A DNA stretch of 13,734 nt from Planctomycetota bacterium (GCA_021828935.1 JAJZCU010000010.1:1-13734), one strand, 5' to 3'. Shown: positions 1-8,693, numbered from the stretch's first letter. Notes: generated by a model not told the origin, from the sequence alone. A program made the numbers and translations.

Positions 1-1161
1 GGGATTGTCGGGGTTATCCGTATATCCTGACAGAATTTCCACGATGGCATTGACCATGCGGCGGTTGCCGGCACTGGCAAAAAATATCCGGCGCACCAGG
101 TCGCGTTGGTAAAAACGTTCGACAAAGGCCTGAAACACGGCATACTTGTGAGCCATGGTTTGTTCATAATGCAGCAATGCTGAAGCGTCCGCGCTGTGCA
201 GAAGCAGGTGTACGGCGCGGGCCGCCGCCTGGGCGGATTCCAGCGCCAGATGCACGCCGCTGGAAAAAATGGGATCTAAAAATCCACCGGCGTCGCCCAG
301 CAACAGGCAATGCCCAATGCGCCGGCGGGTGGTTTGGAAACTGTAATCGGCGGCCACGCGAAACGGCGCCACGCATTGCGCCGCGGAAACGGCGGCCAGC
401 AGTTGCGGGGCATCGCGCAAAGCCGCATAAAACAACGCCGCGGGGTTGCCAACATCTTTGCCAATTAATCCCGGCCGCGCCAATACCATGCCAACACTGG
501 TTTCACCGCCGGCCAACGGAATTAGCCACACCCAACCCGCGGGCAGCAGCACCATGGAAATGTTGTCCGCATCAACGCCATCCAGTGGCGGCAGGTTGCG
601 GAAGTAGCTGTACGCCGCAAGCCGGCCCAAATCCGGCAGCTTTTCCACGGCGTGCGCGTGGGCGGCCACATGGGCGGCCCGGCCACTGGCATCCAAGATA
701 AACCGGCATGTGATGGCACGGCCATCAGCCAGCGTTAGTCGCGGCGTTGGCGCGTGCACGTCGGCGGCGTGAACGGCGGTATTTTCGTAAATTTCGCAAC
801 CGGCTCTCCGGGCCTGGGCGGCCAGCAGCGTGTCGAAGGCCGCGCGTTGCACCTGAAACGACGGCGGGCCGGAAGTTTCAGGGGCCAGCAGTAAAAACCG
901 CACCGCAGCGTTATCCGTGGGGTCGATGAAACGCGCGCCGTATTTGGGCTGGAAATACGCGTTCAGAATGTCCGGGCCAATTCCCAATCGCGTAAGGATG
1001 GGCATGCTGGCGGGCAGCAATGATTCTCCAATTTTGTGCCGCGTAATGTCGCCGCGTTCGAAAACGCTCACCGCGTACCCCATTTGACGCAGCAATATCC
1101 CAGCCGCCAGCCCCGCCGGCCCGGCGCCAATGATCGCGACATCGCATTGCATTTCTTCCAT
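1..1161 (-). CDS. Flavin-dependent halogenase-like FAD oxidoreductase (C-terminus beyond left edge)
   Basis: Reading the minus strand from the ATG at 1161 gives 387 open codons to base 1 with no stop, so the gene continues off the window. Residues 7-36 form an N-terminal Rossmann FAD-binding fold with GAGPAG at 12-17. KIGESLLP (43-50), a lysine in PKYGARF (K73), WVWLIP at 210-215 (matching the WxWxIP motif of flavin-dependent halogenases) and GDAGGFLDPIFSSG at 289-302 place it in the tryptophan-halogenase/geranylgeranyl-reductase superfamily. In halogenases a lysine carries the hypohalous acid; K73 sits where the phenolic-type enzymes have theirs, but that alignment is by eye. Related hydroxylases and reductases share much of this pattern, so halogenation is possible, not shown. 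It would need a separate flavin reductase, not seen here. No Shine-Dalgarno sequence precedes the start, and a possible promoter lies so close that the mRNA may be leaderless. It is divergent from the GH127 gene. Confidence 0.85.
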   Translation of the reverse strand, partial: MEEMQCDVAIIGAGPAGLAAGILLRQMGYAVSVFERGDITRHKIGESLLPASMPILTRLGIGPDILNAYFQPKYGARFIDPTDNAAVRFLLLAPETSGPPSFQVQRAAFDTLLAAQARRAGCEIYENTAVHAADVHAPTPRLTLADGRAITCRFILDASGRAAHVAAHAHAVEKLPDLGRLAAYSYFRNLPPLDGVDADNISMVLLPAGWVWLIPLAGGETSVGMVLARPGLIGKDVGNPAALFYAALRDAPQLLAAVSAAQCVAPFRVAADYSFQTTRRRIGHCLLLGDAGGFLDPIFSSGVHLALESAQAAARAVHLLLHSADASALLHYEQTMAHKYAVFQAFVERFYQRDLVRRIFFASAGNRRMVNAIVEILSGYTDNPDNP

Positions 1162-1167
1162 GCTGGT

Positions 1168-1196
1168 ATTGTTCGCTGGCGGGCAGAGCTTTGCAA
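1168..1196 (-). promoter_or_regulatory. Candidate promoter for the FAD oxidoreductase gene
   Basis: On the minus strand TTGCAA (1191-1196) and AACAAT (1168-1173) are separated by exactly 17 bp, each matching four of six sigma-70 consensus bases. Transcription would begin at or next to the ATG at 1161, which fits the absence of a ribosome binding site. Matches are partial, so this is tentative. Confidence 0.3.
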
Positions 1197-1213
1197 GCGA
1201 CGGCCGCACGCTG

Positions 1214-1249
1214 GCGATTAGCCGACACGTATATGCGTCGGCTAATCGC
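1214..1249. promoter_or_regulatory. Perfect 13-bp-arm inverted repeat between divergent genes
   Basis: The arm GCGATTAGCCGAC (1214-1226) is repeated as its exact reverse complement GTCGGCTAATCGC (1237-1249) around a 10-base spacer. It lies in the 154-bp gap between the divergent starts at 1161 and 1316. No run of T follows on either strand and no gene ends here, so it is not an obvious intrinsic terminator. It may be an operator for a dimeric regulator of one or both genes, or an RNA hairpin in the leader of the GH127 mRNA. A TATACT hexamer at 1271-1276 could be a -10 element downstream of it, but no good -35 partner is visible. Confidence 0.6.
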
Positions 1250-1315
1250 GAACCAAGGCGGCTATTTGGTTATACTGGCGGTTATGATGAGTATGCATCA
1301 TTTGGAGATGGTCTA

Positions 1316-4300
1316 ATGCATTCTGAAAAAAGCGCAAGCCGTAAAAAGGGCGTCGGTCGCCGCACCGTGTTGAAGACGTTTTTGGCTGCGTCGGCGTTCA
1401 CGGCGGCCGGAGGTTTAACCGGCGCGGAGGAGGCGCAGGCCGACGGAGCGTATCCGAATGTACAAAAACTGCGGCAATCCATGGGCGTGGAGCGCGTGGC
1501 CCGGCTGACGCCGTTTGGTTATTTATCAAACGTGGCGCCGGCCAACGGAACCGTCAAATGGGTGCAGATCGATCTGGGCGCCGCCCATGCAATTGACTAC
1601 TTCAAGCTCATGCCGTTGCAGGGGTATACTCCCGTGGCGGAATACTTTGCAGCGCGCTTCAAAATTGAAGTTGCGGCCGATGCACAGTTCGCAGCGCCGC
1701 AGTTGGCGTATGATCACACGAGGGCCGATTTTCCAGCGCCCGGCGATCGGGTGGTTAAAATTCCAGGCGCGGGCGTAACGGGGCGCTTCGTGCGGCTTAC
1801 GGCGATTCTGCCGCAGAATGGGCAACTGGGCTTATCCAAGCTGGAGGCGTGGTCACAGCAGCGCGACGTGGCCCAGGGCAGGCGCGTGACTGATTCCGAT
1901 GGATTAATAGAATACAGTGCGGCGTGTGGCGGCGATATTGCGCCCGTGCCAATCGCCCACGGCGCAGGGCCCGATCAGGCCGAATATGAAATCCTGCGAA
2001 CGTTGCATCCTTCCATGCCGCCGTACGATAGCACATGGAACAAAATGGGCCAGGTGGTGCCCCTTACGCGGCGTCCGCGGCCGCAGGGCGAAGGCGTGGT
2101 CACCGATAACCCGGGCAATGTTATCCCCGCCGGGCAATGGAAACCGGTAAAATTCAAGGCCCAGTCGCCGCGCGGCGGGGTGCGGTTGGCCGAAGGGCTT
2201 TTTCTTACGGTCATGCAAAATAATATCCAATATTTGCTGGGGCGTTTCGGCGTGCCCGAATTGCTGGCGCCATTTCGTACCAGGGCCGGCAAACCCAACC
2301 CGCCGAACCTACCGCCGCCGGTGCCGTTCTGGGACACCTCACTGCCGGGGTCAAACGCGGGCCGATTCATGATGGGCGCCGGCAGCACCTTGCAATGGAT
2401 GGAACACGCCCAGCTGCGCGGGCGTCTCACCGCGGTTGTCGCGGGCATCGCCGCGTGCCGCCGGGCCGACGGTTACGCGATGGCCTATCCGGAGGACACC
2501 ATTTTTTTAAGCGAGCGCGCCGCCTATACGCGCTCATGGGTAACGCATGGGTTGGTGGATGCCGGCGATGCGGGGCACAAGCAGGCGTATGAAGTGCTGC
2601 GTGGGTTTTATGACTGGTTCAACCGGTGCGACTATCTCCCTGAACTGTTGCGCCGGGCGCCGCAGGGCGTGCAGGGCATGATCGCCAATACCCGCACGTA
2701 CTTTACGCCCATCGGCAAGCCGGCGGATATACAGGTGATTCAGCGTTATTTTCAGGAAAATTATTGGCTAACCGCCCTGGCGGGGCGCGACCCGAACGCC
2801 GTTTGGAGATACCCCTATGACCATCCGCATTGTTATTTGTTAACGTCGGTCACGCCCTATCTGGACCAATACCGGGCCACCGGGGAGCGCAAATATCTAA
2901 ACGCCGTGCTGGGCGCCTGGGATCTTTACCGCGACAACTGGCAGCATATCGGCGGCGCGATTTCAATTTGTGAAGGCTTTGGTTATCCACCGAGATCCGC
3001 GTTCCTGCACCTGCAGAACGGCGAAAACTGCGGCAGCAGCTTCTGGGCCAGCCTGAACCATGGTCTGTTGCAACTGTCTCCCACCCAGGAGCGGTACGCC
3101 AATGAAATTGAAAAATCCATCTATAATGTGCTGATCGCCAACCAGGCTGGAACCACGGGCATCCGGTATCACGCAGTGCTGGATGGGCAAAAGGAAGCGG
3201 GAACCCACAACAGTACCTGTTGCGAGGGGCAAGGCACGCGGCAGTACGGTTCGCTGCCGCAATACATTTATTCAGTTGGGGGTACTGATGACCATGGTAC
3301 GGACTTGTATGTGAATTTATTTGCGGCGTCATCCATTCAATTCAGCGCGAAGGGCCGGGGCGCTAAGTTGACCATGGATACGCGATTTCCGTTGCAGCCG
3401 CAGGTACGGCTGACGTTTTCGGCAAAGCAACCCGTGCCTGCGGCGGTCCACCTGCGTATCCCAGGATGGGCCGCCGTCGACATGCCAGTTGCCGTGAATG
3501 GAAAAAAGTTTGCCCTGGGCAAGCCCGGTACGTACCTGCCGCTGAAACGCACCTGGGGCGTCGGCGACACGATCAGCTTTACGCTGCCGATGCGTCCGCG
3601 GCTGTCGCTTTATACCGGCATGGACCAACTGCCGTCGGGCCTGCGCTATGCCGTGGAATACGGGCCGATACTACTGGCGGCGGTCGGGCCCACCGGCCAC
3701 GAAAGCGTCGGAACGCTGGATGTAACGGCGGAAGAAATTTTGACGCGGCTGCGGCCCATTCCGCGGAAGCCGTTGCATTTTGCCATTGCCGGCGAACCCC
3801 ATTACCACTTCAAACCCTATTATCAAATTGACACAGAAACGTTTACCTGCTTCCCGGTGCTCAAGACGCCGACGAAGTATCCGCCGGAAGCGGTGGGGGC
3901 GGACGATCTGGCGCTGGCGAGCAAAGGGGCGACCGCGACCTCTGACAGTGAACTGGCGGGCGAGCCCGGCTGCACGGGCAAGGTCATTGACGGCGTCATC
4001 GCCACGCCGGCCGATTTTACCAATAACCGGTGGCATTCCTCATTAACGATTCCCCATCCCCATTGGGTCCAAGTCAAATTGCCGCGCGCCCAACGCATTG
4101 GTCGCATCGTCATAAACTTTGCCGATCCGCTGGGCCACCCGGTGAGCTTTCAGGGGATCGCCATCGTTGATGGTCGGGAGCATGTGGTGTTTAATGAGAC
4201 CAATTATGAAGGATGGCGCGAATATGTTGCCAACATTCCACCGGTCACCACCGATACGTTCCGCCTGATCGTACGGGCGTCGGCCAATCCGCGTTACCCG

Positions 4301-4342
4301 AACGCGGCGCAGATAAGTCAGATTCAGTTGTATAAAGCTTGA
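1316..4342 (+). CDS. Tat-exported GH127-type (DUF1680) glycosidase with discoidin-like flanking domains
   Basis: This encodes a 1008-residue enzyme. ATG 1316 is chosen because GGAG (1304-1307) lies 8 bases upstream and the protein then begins with a twin-arginine signal (RRTVLK at 15-20, hydrophobic to about 35, cleavage near 42); an upstream in-frame start at 1130 would run into the divergent gene. Residues about 58-185 resemble an F5/8 type C (discoidin) beta-sandwich. The central (alpha/alpha)6 and beta-sandwich part (about 210-800) carries E570-x-C572 and C635-C636, matching the Zn ligands and nucleophilic cysteine of the GH127 enzyme HypBA1 (E338, C340, C417, C418); E553 is a candidate acid/base. 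Residues about 862-1008 look like a second sugar-binding sandwich. GH127 members cleave terminal beta-L-arabinofuranosides. The sequence after the cysteine pair (EGQGTR) differs from HypBA1, so the substrate may differ. Tat export suits a protein that folds around its metal inside the cell. Confidence 0.88.
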   Translation: MHSEKSASRKKGVGRRTVLKTFLAASAFTAAGGLTGAEEAQADGAYPNVQKLRQSMGVERVARLTPFGYLSNVAPANGTVKWVQIDLGAAHAIDYFKLMPLQGYTPVAEYFAARFKIEVAADAQFAAPQLAYDHTRADFPAPGDRVVKIPGAGVTGRFVRLTAILPQNGQLGLSKLEAWSQQRDVAQGRRVTDSDGLIEYSAACGGDIAPVPIAHGAGPDQAEYEILRTLHPSMPPYDSTWNKMGQVVPLTRRPRPQGEGVVTDNPGNVIPAGQWKPVKFKAQSPRGGVRLAEGLFLTVMQNNIQYLLGRFGVPELLAPFRTRAGKPNPPNLPPPVPFWDTSLPGSNAGRFMMGAGSTLQWMEHAQLRGRLTAVVAGIAACRRADGYAMAYPEDTIFLSERAAYTRSWVTHGLVDAGDAGHKQAYEVLRGFYDWFNRCDYLPELLRRAPQGVQGMIANTRTYFTPIGKPADIQVIQRYFQENYWLTALAGRDPNAVWRYPYDHPHCYLLTSVTPYLDQYRATGERKYLNAVLGAWDLYRDNWQHIGGAISICEGFGYPPRSAFLHLQNGENCGSSFWASLNHGLLQLSPTQERYANEIEKSIYNVLIANQAGTTGIRYHAVLDGQKEAGTHNSTCCEGQGTRQYGSLPQYIYSVGGTDDHGTDLYVNLFAASSIQFSAKGRGAKLTMDTRFPLQPQVRLTFSAKQPVPAAVHLRIPGWAAVDMPVAVNGKKFALGKPGTYLPLKRTWGVGDTISFTLPMRPRLSLYTGMDQLPSGLRYAVEYGPILLAAVGPTGHESVGTLDVTAEEILTRLRPIPRKPLHFAIAGEPHYHFKPYYQIDTETFTCFPVLKTPTKYPPEAVGADDLALASKGATATSDSELAGEPGCTGKVIDGVIATPADFTNNRWHSSLTIPHPHWVQVKLPRAQRIGRIVINFADPLGHPVSFQGIAIVDGREHVVFNETNYEGWREYVANIPPVTTDTFRLIVRASANPRYPNAAQISQIQLYKA

Positions 4343-4440
4343 GTCATTGGTTCAGCGACGGCGCCGCCTCAGCGTTTTTTCTTTCGCCCAGGCTGCGCCA
4401 TGTCCCAGGGAAAAAATGTGCGATAGGGCGCCGCGCTTTG

Positions 4441-4453
4441 GTATATACTATAC
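4441..4453 (+). promoter_or_regulatory. Candidate -10 element immediately before a possibly leaderless response-regulator gene
   Basis: TATACT at 4444-4449 is a strong -10 match and ends only 9 bases before the ATG at 4459. Transcription would start about 3 bases upstream of, or at, the ATG. There is no Shine-Dalgarno sequence in this interval. The surrounding GTATA-TAC-TATAC (4441-4453) is a small inverted repeat that could also be an operator half of an autoregulated promoter. No good -35 hexamer was found at 16-18 bp upstream. Confidence 0.35.
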
Positions 4454-4458
4454 GCACG

Positions 4459-5130
4459 ATGCGTATTTTAATTGTTGAAGACGAACAAAAAACCGCCGCC
4501 GCGCTGGCGCAGGGTTTTCAGGAAGCCGGCTTTTTCTGCGACGTTGCGAACTGCGGCAACCGCGGTGGACAGATGGCCATGAACGGTGGTTATGACGTGG
4601 TGGTGCTGGATGTCATGCTGCCCGGCCGCGACGGCTATGCGCTGGTGCGGGACATGCGTTCTGCGGGCTGCGCCGCGCCCGTACTGTTTCTCACCGCGCG
4701 AGACGCCGTGGCCGACCGCGTGCGGGGGCTGGAACTCGGCGCCGATGATTATTTGATAAAGCCGTTCGCGTTTTCGGAACTGCTGGCCCGCGTGCGCTCG
4801 ATCCTGCGCCGGGCTGGGCCGCGCCCCACGGATCGGCTGCGGGTGGCCGATCTGGAAATTGACATTCCAGCGCACAAGGCATTCCGGCACAATCAGCGGC
4901 TGGATTTAACGCCCAAGGAATTCAACCTGCTGCTGCTGTTGGCCCGGCGGCAGGGGGAAGTGCTGTCCCGCGGCCTGATCGCCCGGCACGTGTGGGACGT
5001 GAATTTTGACAGTGATTCCAACGTGGTGGACGTGCATATACGCCGGCTGCGCGGCAAACTCGACGATCCTTTCCCTGTAAAGCTTATTCAGACGGTTCGC
5101 GGAGCGGGATATGTTCTGGCGGCCCCATGA
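4459..5130 (+). CDS. OmpR-family response regulator, CusR/CopR-like
   Basis: The 223-residue product is a two-domain transcription factor. The receiver domain (1-118) has the acidic pocket E7-D8, the phospho-acceptor D51 ([13 protein letters not shown]), T79 and K101 (LIKPF). A winged-helix DNA-binding domain follows (about 127-221), with the segment 178-193 around [17 protein letters not shown] and the ending VRGAGYVL, which is very close to the heavy-metal regulators CusR and CopR of proteobacteria. The start was set at MRILIVEDE because response regulators begin this way; an in-frame upstream TTG (4339) would add 40 residues unlike the family. The kinase gene overlaps its end by 20 bases, so the pair is cotranscribed and translationally coupled. 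Metal sensing is inferred from resemblance only; no copper or silver efflux genes lie nearby. Confidence 0.92.
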   Translation: MRILIVEDEQKTAAALAQGFQEAGFFCDVANCGNRGGQMAMNGGYDVVVLDVMLPGRDGYALVRDMRSAGCAAPVLFLTARDAVADRVRGLELGADDYLIKPFAFSELLARVRSILRRAGPRPTDRLRVADLEIDIPAHKAFRHNQRLDLTPKEFNLLLLLARRQGEVLSRGLIARHVWDVNFDSDSNVVDVHIRRLRGKLDDPFPVKLIQTVRGAGYVLAAP

Positions 5131-6592
5131 CCGGCCCCAGGCTGCGTCCGAGCCCCGCCTGGGCCCGGCCCGGCGCCACATTAGTTTGGCGGTCCGCCTG
5201 ACGGTCTGGTGCGCCGCGTGGGCGTTCGTGCTGCTGCTGGCGGCGTCGGCCTTTCTGTATCATGTATTAAAAACCAATCTGTACCGGGAGGACGATCAGT
5301 ACCTGGCCGGGAAGCTGTTGGTGTTTGAGTCACTGTTAAAAAATCCGGACCGGCGCGACCCACGCGTGCGTCGGGAAATTGTCTATGGCCGTGACGTTCG
5401 GCCGTACAGCCCGATATTGGCGCGGGTCATGCGGGGAACGCGCCTGGTGGGCCAGAGCGCTGGAATGGGACAGACCCTGCCGCCGTCCGATTTTCCGGCG
5501 CCGCGGAGCGCGGGCCGTCATCCCGAACCCGCCGATATTGTCGGTCAACATGAGGAACCTTTTCGCGCCATCTCGGTGCGGTTTAAGCCGCCCGGCCGGG
5601 GCGGAACCTACATTGTGCAACTGGCGCTGGATCATGCGCCGGAAGTGCGGATATTAAGCGAGTATCGGGAAGCGCTCTGGGCGGTGCTGGCCGCGGGATT
5701 AATAACCTCCGCCGCGGGCGCGTACGCCATCTGCCGCCGGGGCTTGAAACCGTTGCGCGACATGGACGGGGCCATTCGACGAATTCAGTCATCAACCCTC
5801 CACGAGCGGCTGAACACGCGCCATTTGCCGGCGGAGGTGGCGGGTTTGGCCGTGGCGTTCAACGGAATGATGGGGCGCCTGGAGGACGCCTTTGAACGTC
5901 TGGCGCGTTTTTCCGCGGATATTGCGCATGAGTTGCGCACGCCGGTGCATGCGCTGCGGGCGCAGGCGGAAGTGGCCCTGGGGCAGGGGCGCAGCGTGGC
6001 TGAATATCGCGTGATACTGGAAACCAATCTGGAGGAATGTCAACGCATCACCAGGTTAATTGACAATCTGCTCTTTTTGGCGCGGGCCCAAAGCCCGCAA
6101 GCCCACCTGGACCGCCGGGACGTAAACTGTTCCGACGAATTGGCCAAGCTGCGTGAATTTTACGAGCCGGCCGCCAATGAGGCCGGAATTGCGCTACGTC
6201 AGGAGTCAGCCGCCACGGAAGCTCCGCCCGGCGCGCAGGGCGCCAAGGCGCGCCTGGACCGCACGCTGTTTCATCGAGCCGTGGCAAATTTAATAGAAAA
6301 CGCCATCGCCCACACGCCCGTTGGCGGGACCATAACCCTGCGGGCACTGGCCAAAGACGGCGGGACCGTGATCACCGTGTGCGACACGGGCAGCGGCATT
6401 GCGCCGGAAGATTTGCCCTATGTCTTCGACCGTTTCCGCCGCGGTGACGCCTCGCGTTCCAAAAATACCGGCGGCGCGGGGCTGGGTTTGGCCCTCGTAA
6501 AAAGCATTGTCGAATTGCACGGCGGCGCGGTCGCCGTGGAAAGCGCCCCCGGCGCGGGAACCTGCGCCAAACTTTGGTTTCCTGGTGCATAA
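5111..6592 (+). CDS. Membrane sensor histidine kinase, CusS-like
   Basis: The 493-residue protein is the partner of the preceding response regulator. One membrane segment (about 27-51) and a second (about 187-208) flank an extracytoplasmic sensor region (about 54-185). HAMP linker follows (about 209-262), then the HisKA helix with the phosphorylated H273 in [19 protein letters not shown]. The ATP-binding domain shows the N box (N393, N397), DTGSG at 425-429, the F box (F439, F442) and GGAGLGLAL at 454-462, so every catalytic motif is present. The ATG at 5111 lies inside the regulator gene and has GGAG at 5101-5104, 6 bases upstream; the ATG within the overlapping ATGA at 5127 is in another frame. 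It would autophosphorylate and pass phosphate to D51 of the regulator. The layout resembles heavy-metal sensors, but the sensor region shows no obvious metal-ligand cluster, so its signal is unknown. Confidence 0.92.
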   Translation: MFWRPHDRPQAASEPRLGPARRHISLAVRLTVWCAAWAFVLLLAASAFLYHVLKTNLYREDDQYLAGKLLVFESLLKNPDRRDPRVRREIVYGRDVRPYSPILARVMRGTRLVGQSAGMGQTLPPSDFPAPRSAGRHPEPADIVGQHEEPFRAISVRFKPPGRGGTYIVQLALDHAPEVRILSEYREALWAVLAAGLITSAAGAYAICRRGLKPLRDMDGAIRRIQSSTLHERLNTRHLPAEVAGLAVAFNGMMGRLEDAFERLARFSADIAHELRTPVHALRAQAEVALGQGRSVAEYRVILETNLEECQRITRLIDNLLFLARAQSPQAHLDRRDVNCSDELAKLREFYEPAANEAGIALRQESAATEAPPGAQGAKARLDRTLFHRAVANLIENAIAHTPVGGTITLRALAKDGGTVITVCDTGSGIAPEDLPYVFDRFRRGDASRSKNTGGAGLGLALVKSIVELHGGAVAVESAPGAGTCAKLWFPGA

Positions 6593-6607
6593 ACTGCGCG
6601 GGCAGCC

Positions 6608-7480
6608 TCACGTTACATGCGTGTTGCGCACTTCGGTGGGGGTTTGTCCGGTGTGCTTGCGCAGCCAGCGGCAAAAATAGGCGGACTCGCGGAAACCGCA
6701 TTTGTTGCCAATTTCCGCCACCTTGTCGGGCGTGTGGATCAACAGGGACTTGGCCGCCTGCAGCCGCACCTGCGTGAGATAGTCAATGATGGTTATGCCT
6801 GTATGCCGGTGAAAGAGGCGGCTTAATGAGCCGCGGTGGTAGCCCAGGGTTGCGGCGATCGATTGTGCGGTCAATTCCGGGTTGGAAAACTGCTGCTGGA
6901 TGATCTGTTGCACTTTGCCAATGGCGGTGGGCATCTCCGGCGCCCGAATGGCGTTTGCAATGTGGTACCAAAGCGCCATGGCCAACATGCTGGCCTTGCG
7001 TTGGCCTTGCACGGTGTGATCAGAAAGATTCGCCATGAGTTCATGGATTTGATCAATTGGCGGCGGGCAGGCGTACACTCCTGGCGCAAGGTTCAGGTGT
7101 CGCACGAATTCTTCACACAACGGGCCATCCACGGAAAACCAGCACATTTCATTGGTCGGCTGCACGGCCCAGAATTGGTGGGGAATGGAAGGCAAATAGA
7201 TCGCCACTTCGCCGGGCCGAAACTTCACCCGCTTAAAGGCAATGCCCATTTCGCCTTCGCCCTTTAGAACCCACTTGGCCAGCACCATGCGGGCGGGATT
7301 CGGACGCGTAAAGCGCCCCGCGGAAATGCCTGAATGTTGCGCCGAACGCAGCGCTACGGGAACACCGAGGGGCGGCTGCTCCAGCGGCCGCCAAACCGCC
7401 TGGCCACCGATGCGGCGGGCGATTGGGTCTGTGGCGTCCAAGCTCCGGGCGGGGGGCGATGCAGCCATGGTATTTTCCAT
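6608..7480 (-). CDS. AraC-family transcriptional regulator (first)
   Basis: The 290-residue protein has a cupin-like N-terminal sensing half (about 40-120, with FRPGEVAIYLPSIPHQFW at 87-104) and a C-terminal AraC DNA-binding domain of two helix-turn-helix units (about 186-285; LTAQSIAATLGYHRGSLSRL at 203-222 and VAEIGNKCGFRESAYFCRWL at 254-273). Such regulators usually bind a small sugar or metabolite and activate neighbouring genes. It is convergent with the kinase gene, 15 bases away, and divergent from the PEP-CTERM gene, which is a plausible target. No Shine-Dalgarno sequence precedes ATG 7480; an alternative ATG at 7468 (residue 5) is no better. A pair of direct repeats and a perfect palindrome lie just upstream of it and may be binding sites. 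Confidence 0.9.
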   Translation of the reverse strand: MENTMAASPPARSLDATDPIARRIGGQAVWRPLEQPPLGVPVALRSAQHSGISAGRFTRPNPARMVLAKWVLKGEGEMGIAFKRVKFRPGEVAIYLPSIPHQFWAVQPTNEMCWFSVDGPLCEEFVRHLNLAPGVYACPPPIDQIHELMANLSDHTVQGQRKASMLAMALWYHIANAIRAPEMPTAIGKVQQIIQQQFSNPELTAQSIAATLGYHRGSLSRLFHRHTGITIIDYLTQVRLQAAKSLLIHTPDKVAEIGNKCGFRESAYFCRWLRKHTGQTPTEVRNTHVT

Positions 7481-7486
7481 TGAAGC

Positions 7487-7515
7487 GACTACAAAAATAC
7501 ACTTACCGGACTACA
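7487..7515. promoter_or_regulatory. Direct repeats upstream of the first AraC gene, possible operator
   Basis: GACTACA occurs at 7487-7493 and again at 7509-7515, a 22-bp step, close to two helical turns. AraC-family proteins commonly bind direct half-sites about 21 bp apart, so this could be an autoregulatory site. The repeat is only seven bases, so chance is possible. Confidence 0.3.
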
Positions 7516-7557
7516 GGAGGTGCGGATTCATCGCGGCGACGGTTCACGGCCATGTTA

Positions 7558-7571
7558 CCATGCATGCATGG
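7558..7571. promoter_or_regulatory. Perfect 14-bp palindrome in the AraC/PEP-CTERM divergent gap
   Basis: CCATGCATGCATGG reads the same on both strands with no spacer. It is near the middle of the 233-bp gap between the starts at 7480 and 7714. It could be an operator, but it partly reflects an alternating ATGC run and may be incidental. No confident sigma-70 promoter was identified in this gap for either gene. Confidence 0.3.
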
Positions 7572-7713
7572 CGGTTACAAAAGTTTAATTGTTGGTGACA
7601 AAATTGCTCTAGGCGCACGGAAACCATGGTGTATTCTTAGTGACGAATCGCCTGTATGACCTTTCTTAGGCGGGCGGTGTTTCGCACTTCATTTCTCTTT
7701 TTGGAGGTCGCAG

Positions 7714-8565
7714 ATGATGCGTCTACACAAACGTCCCCAGGGGCCCTTGGTTCTCCTCGCCGCCGCTGCGGTGTTGGCCGTTGTTGCGGCGCTGGCGCCA
7801 TCGTCAGCGCGGGCCAACGAAATCGGCATTAACTTTGAGGGCGCGCCCGGCGCGGTCGGCGGGGCGCTGGCCGCCACCGACGGCGCGGGCGCGGTCCCGC
7901 AAACCAACTTCAACAACATAGCGGGCACGGCCGGAACCAGCGCGGCCCTGGTTGACAACACTGGCGCCACCACGGCCGCAACGGTCACCTATGGCGGATA
8001 CAACACAGGGGGAACCACCAATAAGTCCGGTGATTATCAGGCCTACAGCACAACCGCGCAGCCCAATGCGGACCAGCAATTCTTGAACGGCGAGCTGAAT
8101 ATTGAAGACGCCGGCAATGGGATACAAGCCACCGTTAACAACATTCCATACAGCACGTACAATGTGTACGCATATGTCAGCCTGGGAACGGGTCGCCTGG
8201 GCAACGTGGCGCTGTATGCCGCGCCGCAGGTCAGCAACACGACGCTGGGCACGCCTGAGGCCGGACCGATTTTCTACAAAACATTGTCCCCAACATCGGC
8301 GCCTTATTATGTGCGGTCAACGGCTACCGCGTACAACAGCACCACCAATCCGGAAGCCACTTACGTCGAATTCACCGGCATCAGCGGCAGCAGCTTTTCA
8401 CTGCTGAACTTGAACCACGCCGGCGGCGGTGGCAGCGAAGTTGGGCTGGCAGGTATCCAAATTGTTGATGCCAGCAACGGCGCCATACCCGAACCGGCCA
8501 CCCTGGGAATCTTCGCGCTGGGCGCTGTGGCGCTGCTGGCGCGTCGCCGACGGCGCCTGGCCTAA
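7714..8565 (+). CDS. Secreted protein with PEP-CTERM sorting signal, function unknown
   Basis: The 283-residue product has a signal peptide (residues 1-34, hydrophobic 12-28, predicted cleavage after A32-R33-A34) and a C-terminal PEP-CTERM tail: P259-E260-P261, a hydrophobic helix 262-276 and R277-R281. In bacteria with an exosortase this tail directs cleavage and attachment or release at the cell surface, often together with exopolysaccharide. The middle (35-250) is rich in Gly, Ala, Thr and Asn, with few charges, as expected for an extracellular beta-sandwich; segments such as GAVPQTNFNNIAG (59-71) and NNIPYSTYNVYAYVS (142-156) resemble a recurrent PEP-CTERM protein type of Planctomycetota and Verrucomicrobiota. 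GGAGG at 7703-7707, six bases before ATG 7714, is the best ribosome binding site in the window. A terminator follows, so it is monocistronic. No exosortase is present here. Confidence 0.88.
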   Translation: MMRLHKRPQGPLVLLAAAAVLAVVAALAPSSARANEIGINFEGAPGAVGGALAATDGAGAVPQTNFNNIAGTAGTSAALVDNTGATTAATVTYGGYNTGGTTNKSGDYQAYSTTAQPNADQQFLNGELNIEDAGNGIQATVNNIPYSTYNVYAYVSLGTGRLGNVALYAAPQVSNTTLGTPEAGPIFYKTLSPTSAPYYVRSTATAYNSTTNPEATYVEFTGISGSSFSLLNLNHAGGGGSEVGLAGIQIVDASNGAIPEPATLGIFALGAVALLARRRRRLA

Positions 8566-8627
8566 GTCTGGAGTTTTGACGCCCAAAGAACGTGGGATGC
8601 AGTGTGGATCCGACGCGGCGCGAGGCC

Positions 8628-8649
8628 GTGCGGGTCCGCACTTTTTTTT
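8628..8649 (+). terminator. Intrinsic terminator of the PEP-CTERM gene
   Basis: A 5-bp GC-rich stem GTGCG (8628-8632) / CGCAC (8637-8641) with loop GGTC is followed directly by eight T (8642-8649). It lies 62 bases after the stop codon and ends the unit before the convergent MFS gene. Confidence 0.75.
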
Positions 8650-8672
8650 GCGGGCGCCGGCGCCTCGCCCGC
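8650..8672. other. GC-rich hairpin between convergent genes
   Basis: GCGGGCG (8650-8656) pairs with CGCCCGC (8666-8672) around a 9-base loop, 21 bases beyond the end of the minus-strand MFS gene. Read on the minus strand it is followed by A rather than T, so it is not a classical intrinsic terminator, but it may help stop or stabilise the MFS transcript. Confidence 0.4.
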
Positions 8673-8693
8673 GCTCATTGCAAGACCCCCCGC

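Noticed and set aside
177..701. 174-codon plus-strand open frame
   Set aside because: It is antisense to the FAD oxidoreductase, whose motifs are clear; composition (Pro, Arg, His rich) is that of an antisense reading of GC-rich coding DNA.
1130..1315. Longer N-terminus for the glycosidase starting at 1130
   Set aside because: It would overlap the start of the divergent FAD gene and put 62 unrelated residues before a twin-arginine signal; ATG 1316 has a good ribosome binding site.
2850..3332. 160-codon minus-strand open frame inside the glycosidase gene
   Set aside because: Antisense shadow over the catalytic part of the GH127 domain.
4351..4386. Intrinsic terminator after the glycosidase gene
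   Set aside because: A run of six T (4375-4380) follows GC-rich sequence, but only a 3-bp stem can be formed with confidence.
4339..4458. TTG start adding 40 residues to the response regulator
   Set aside because: Family members begin at MRILIVEDE, and a -10 element lies just before that ATG.
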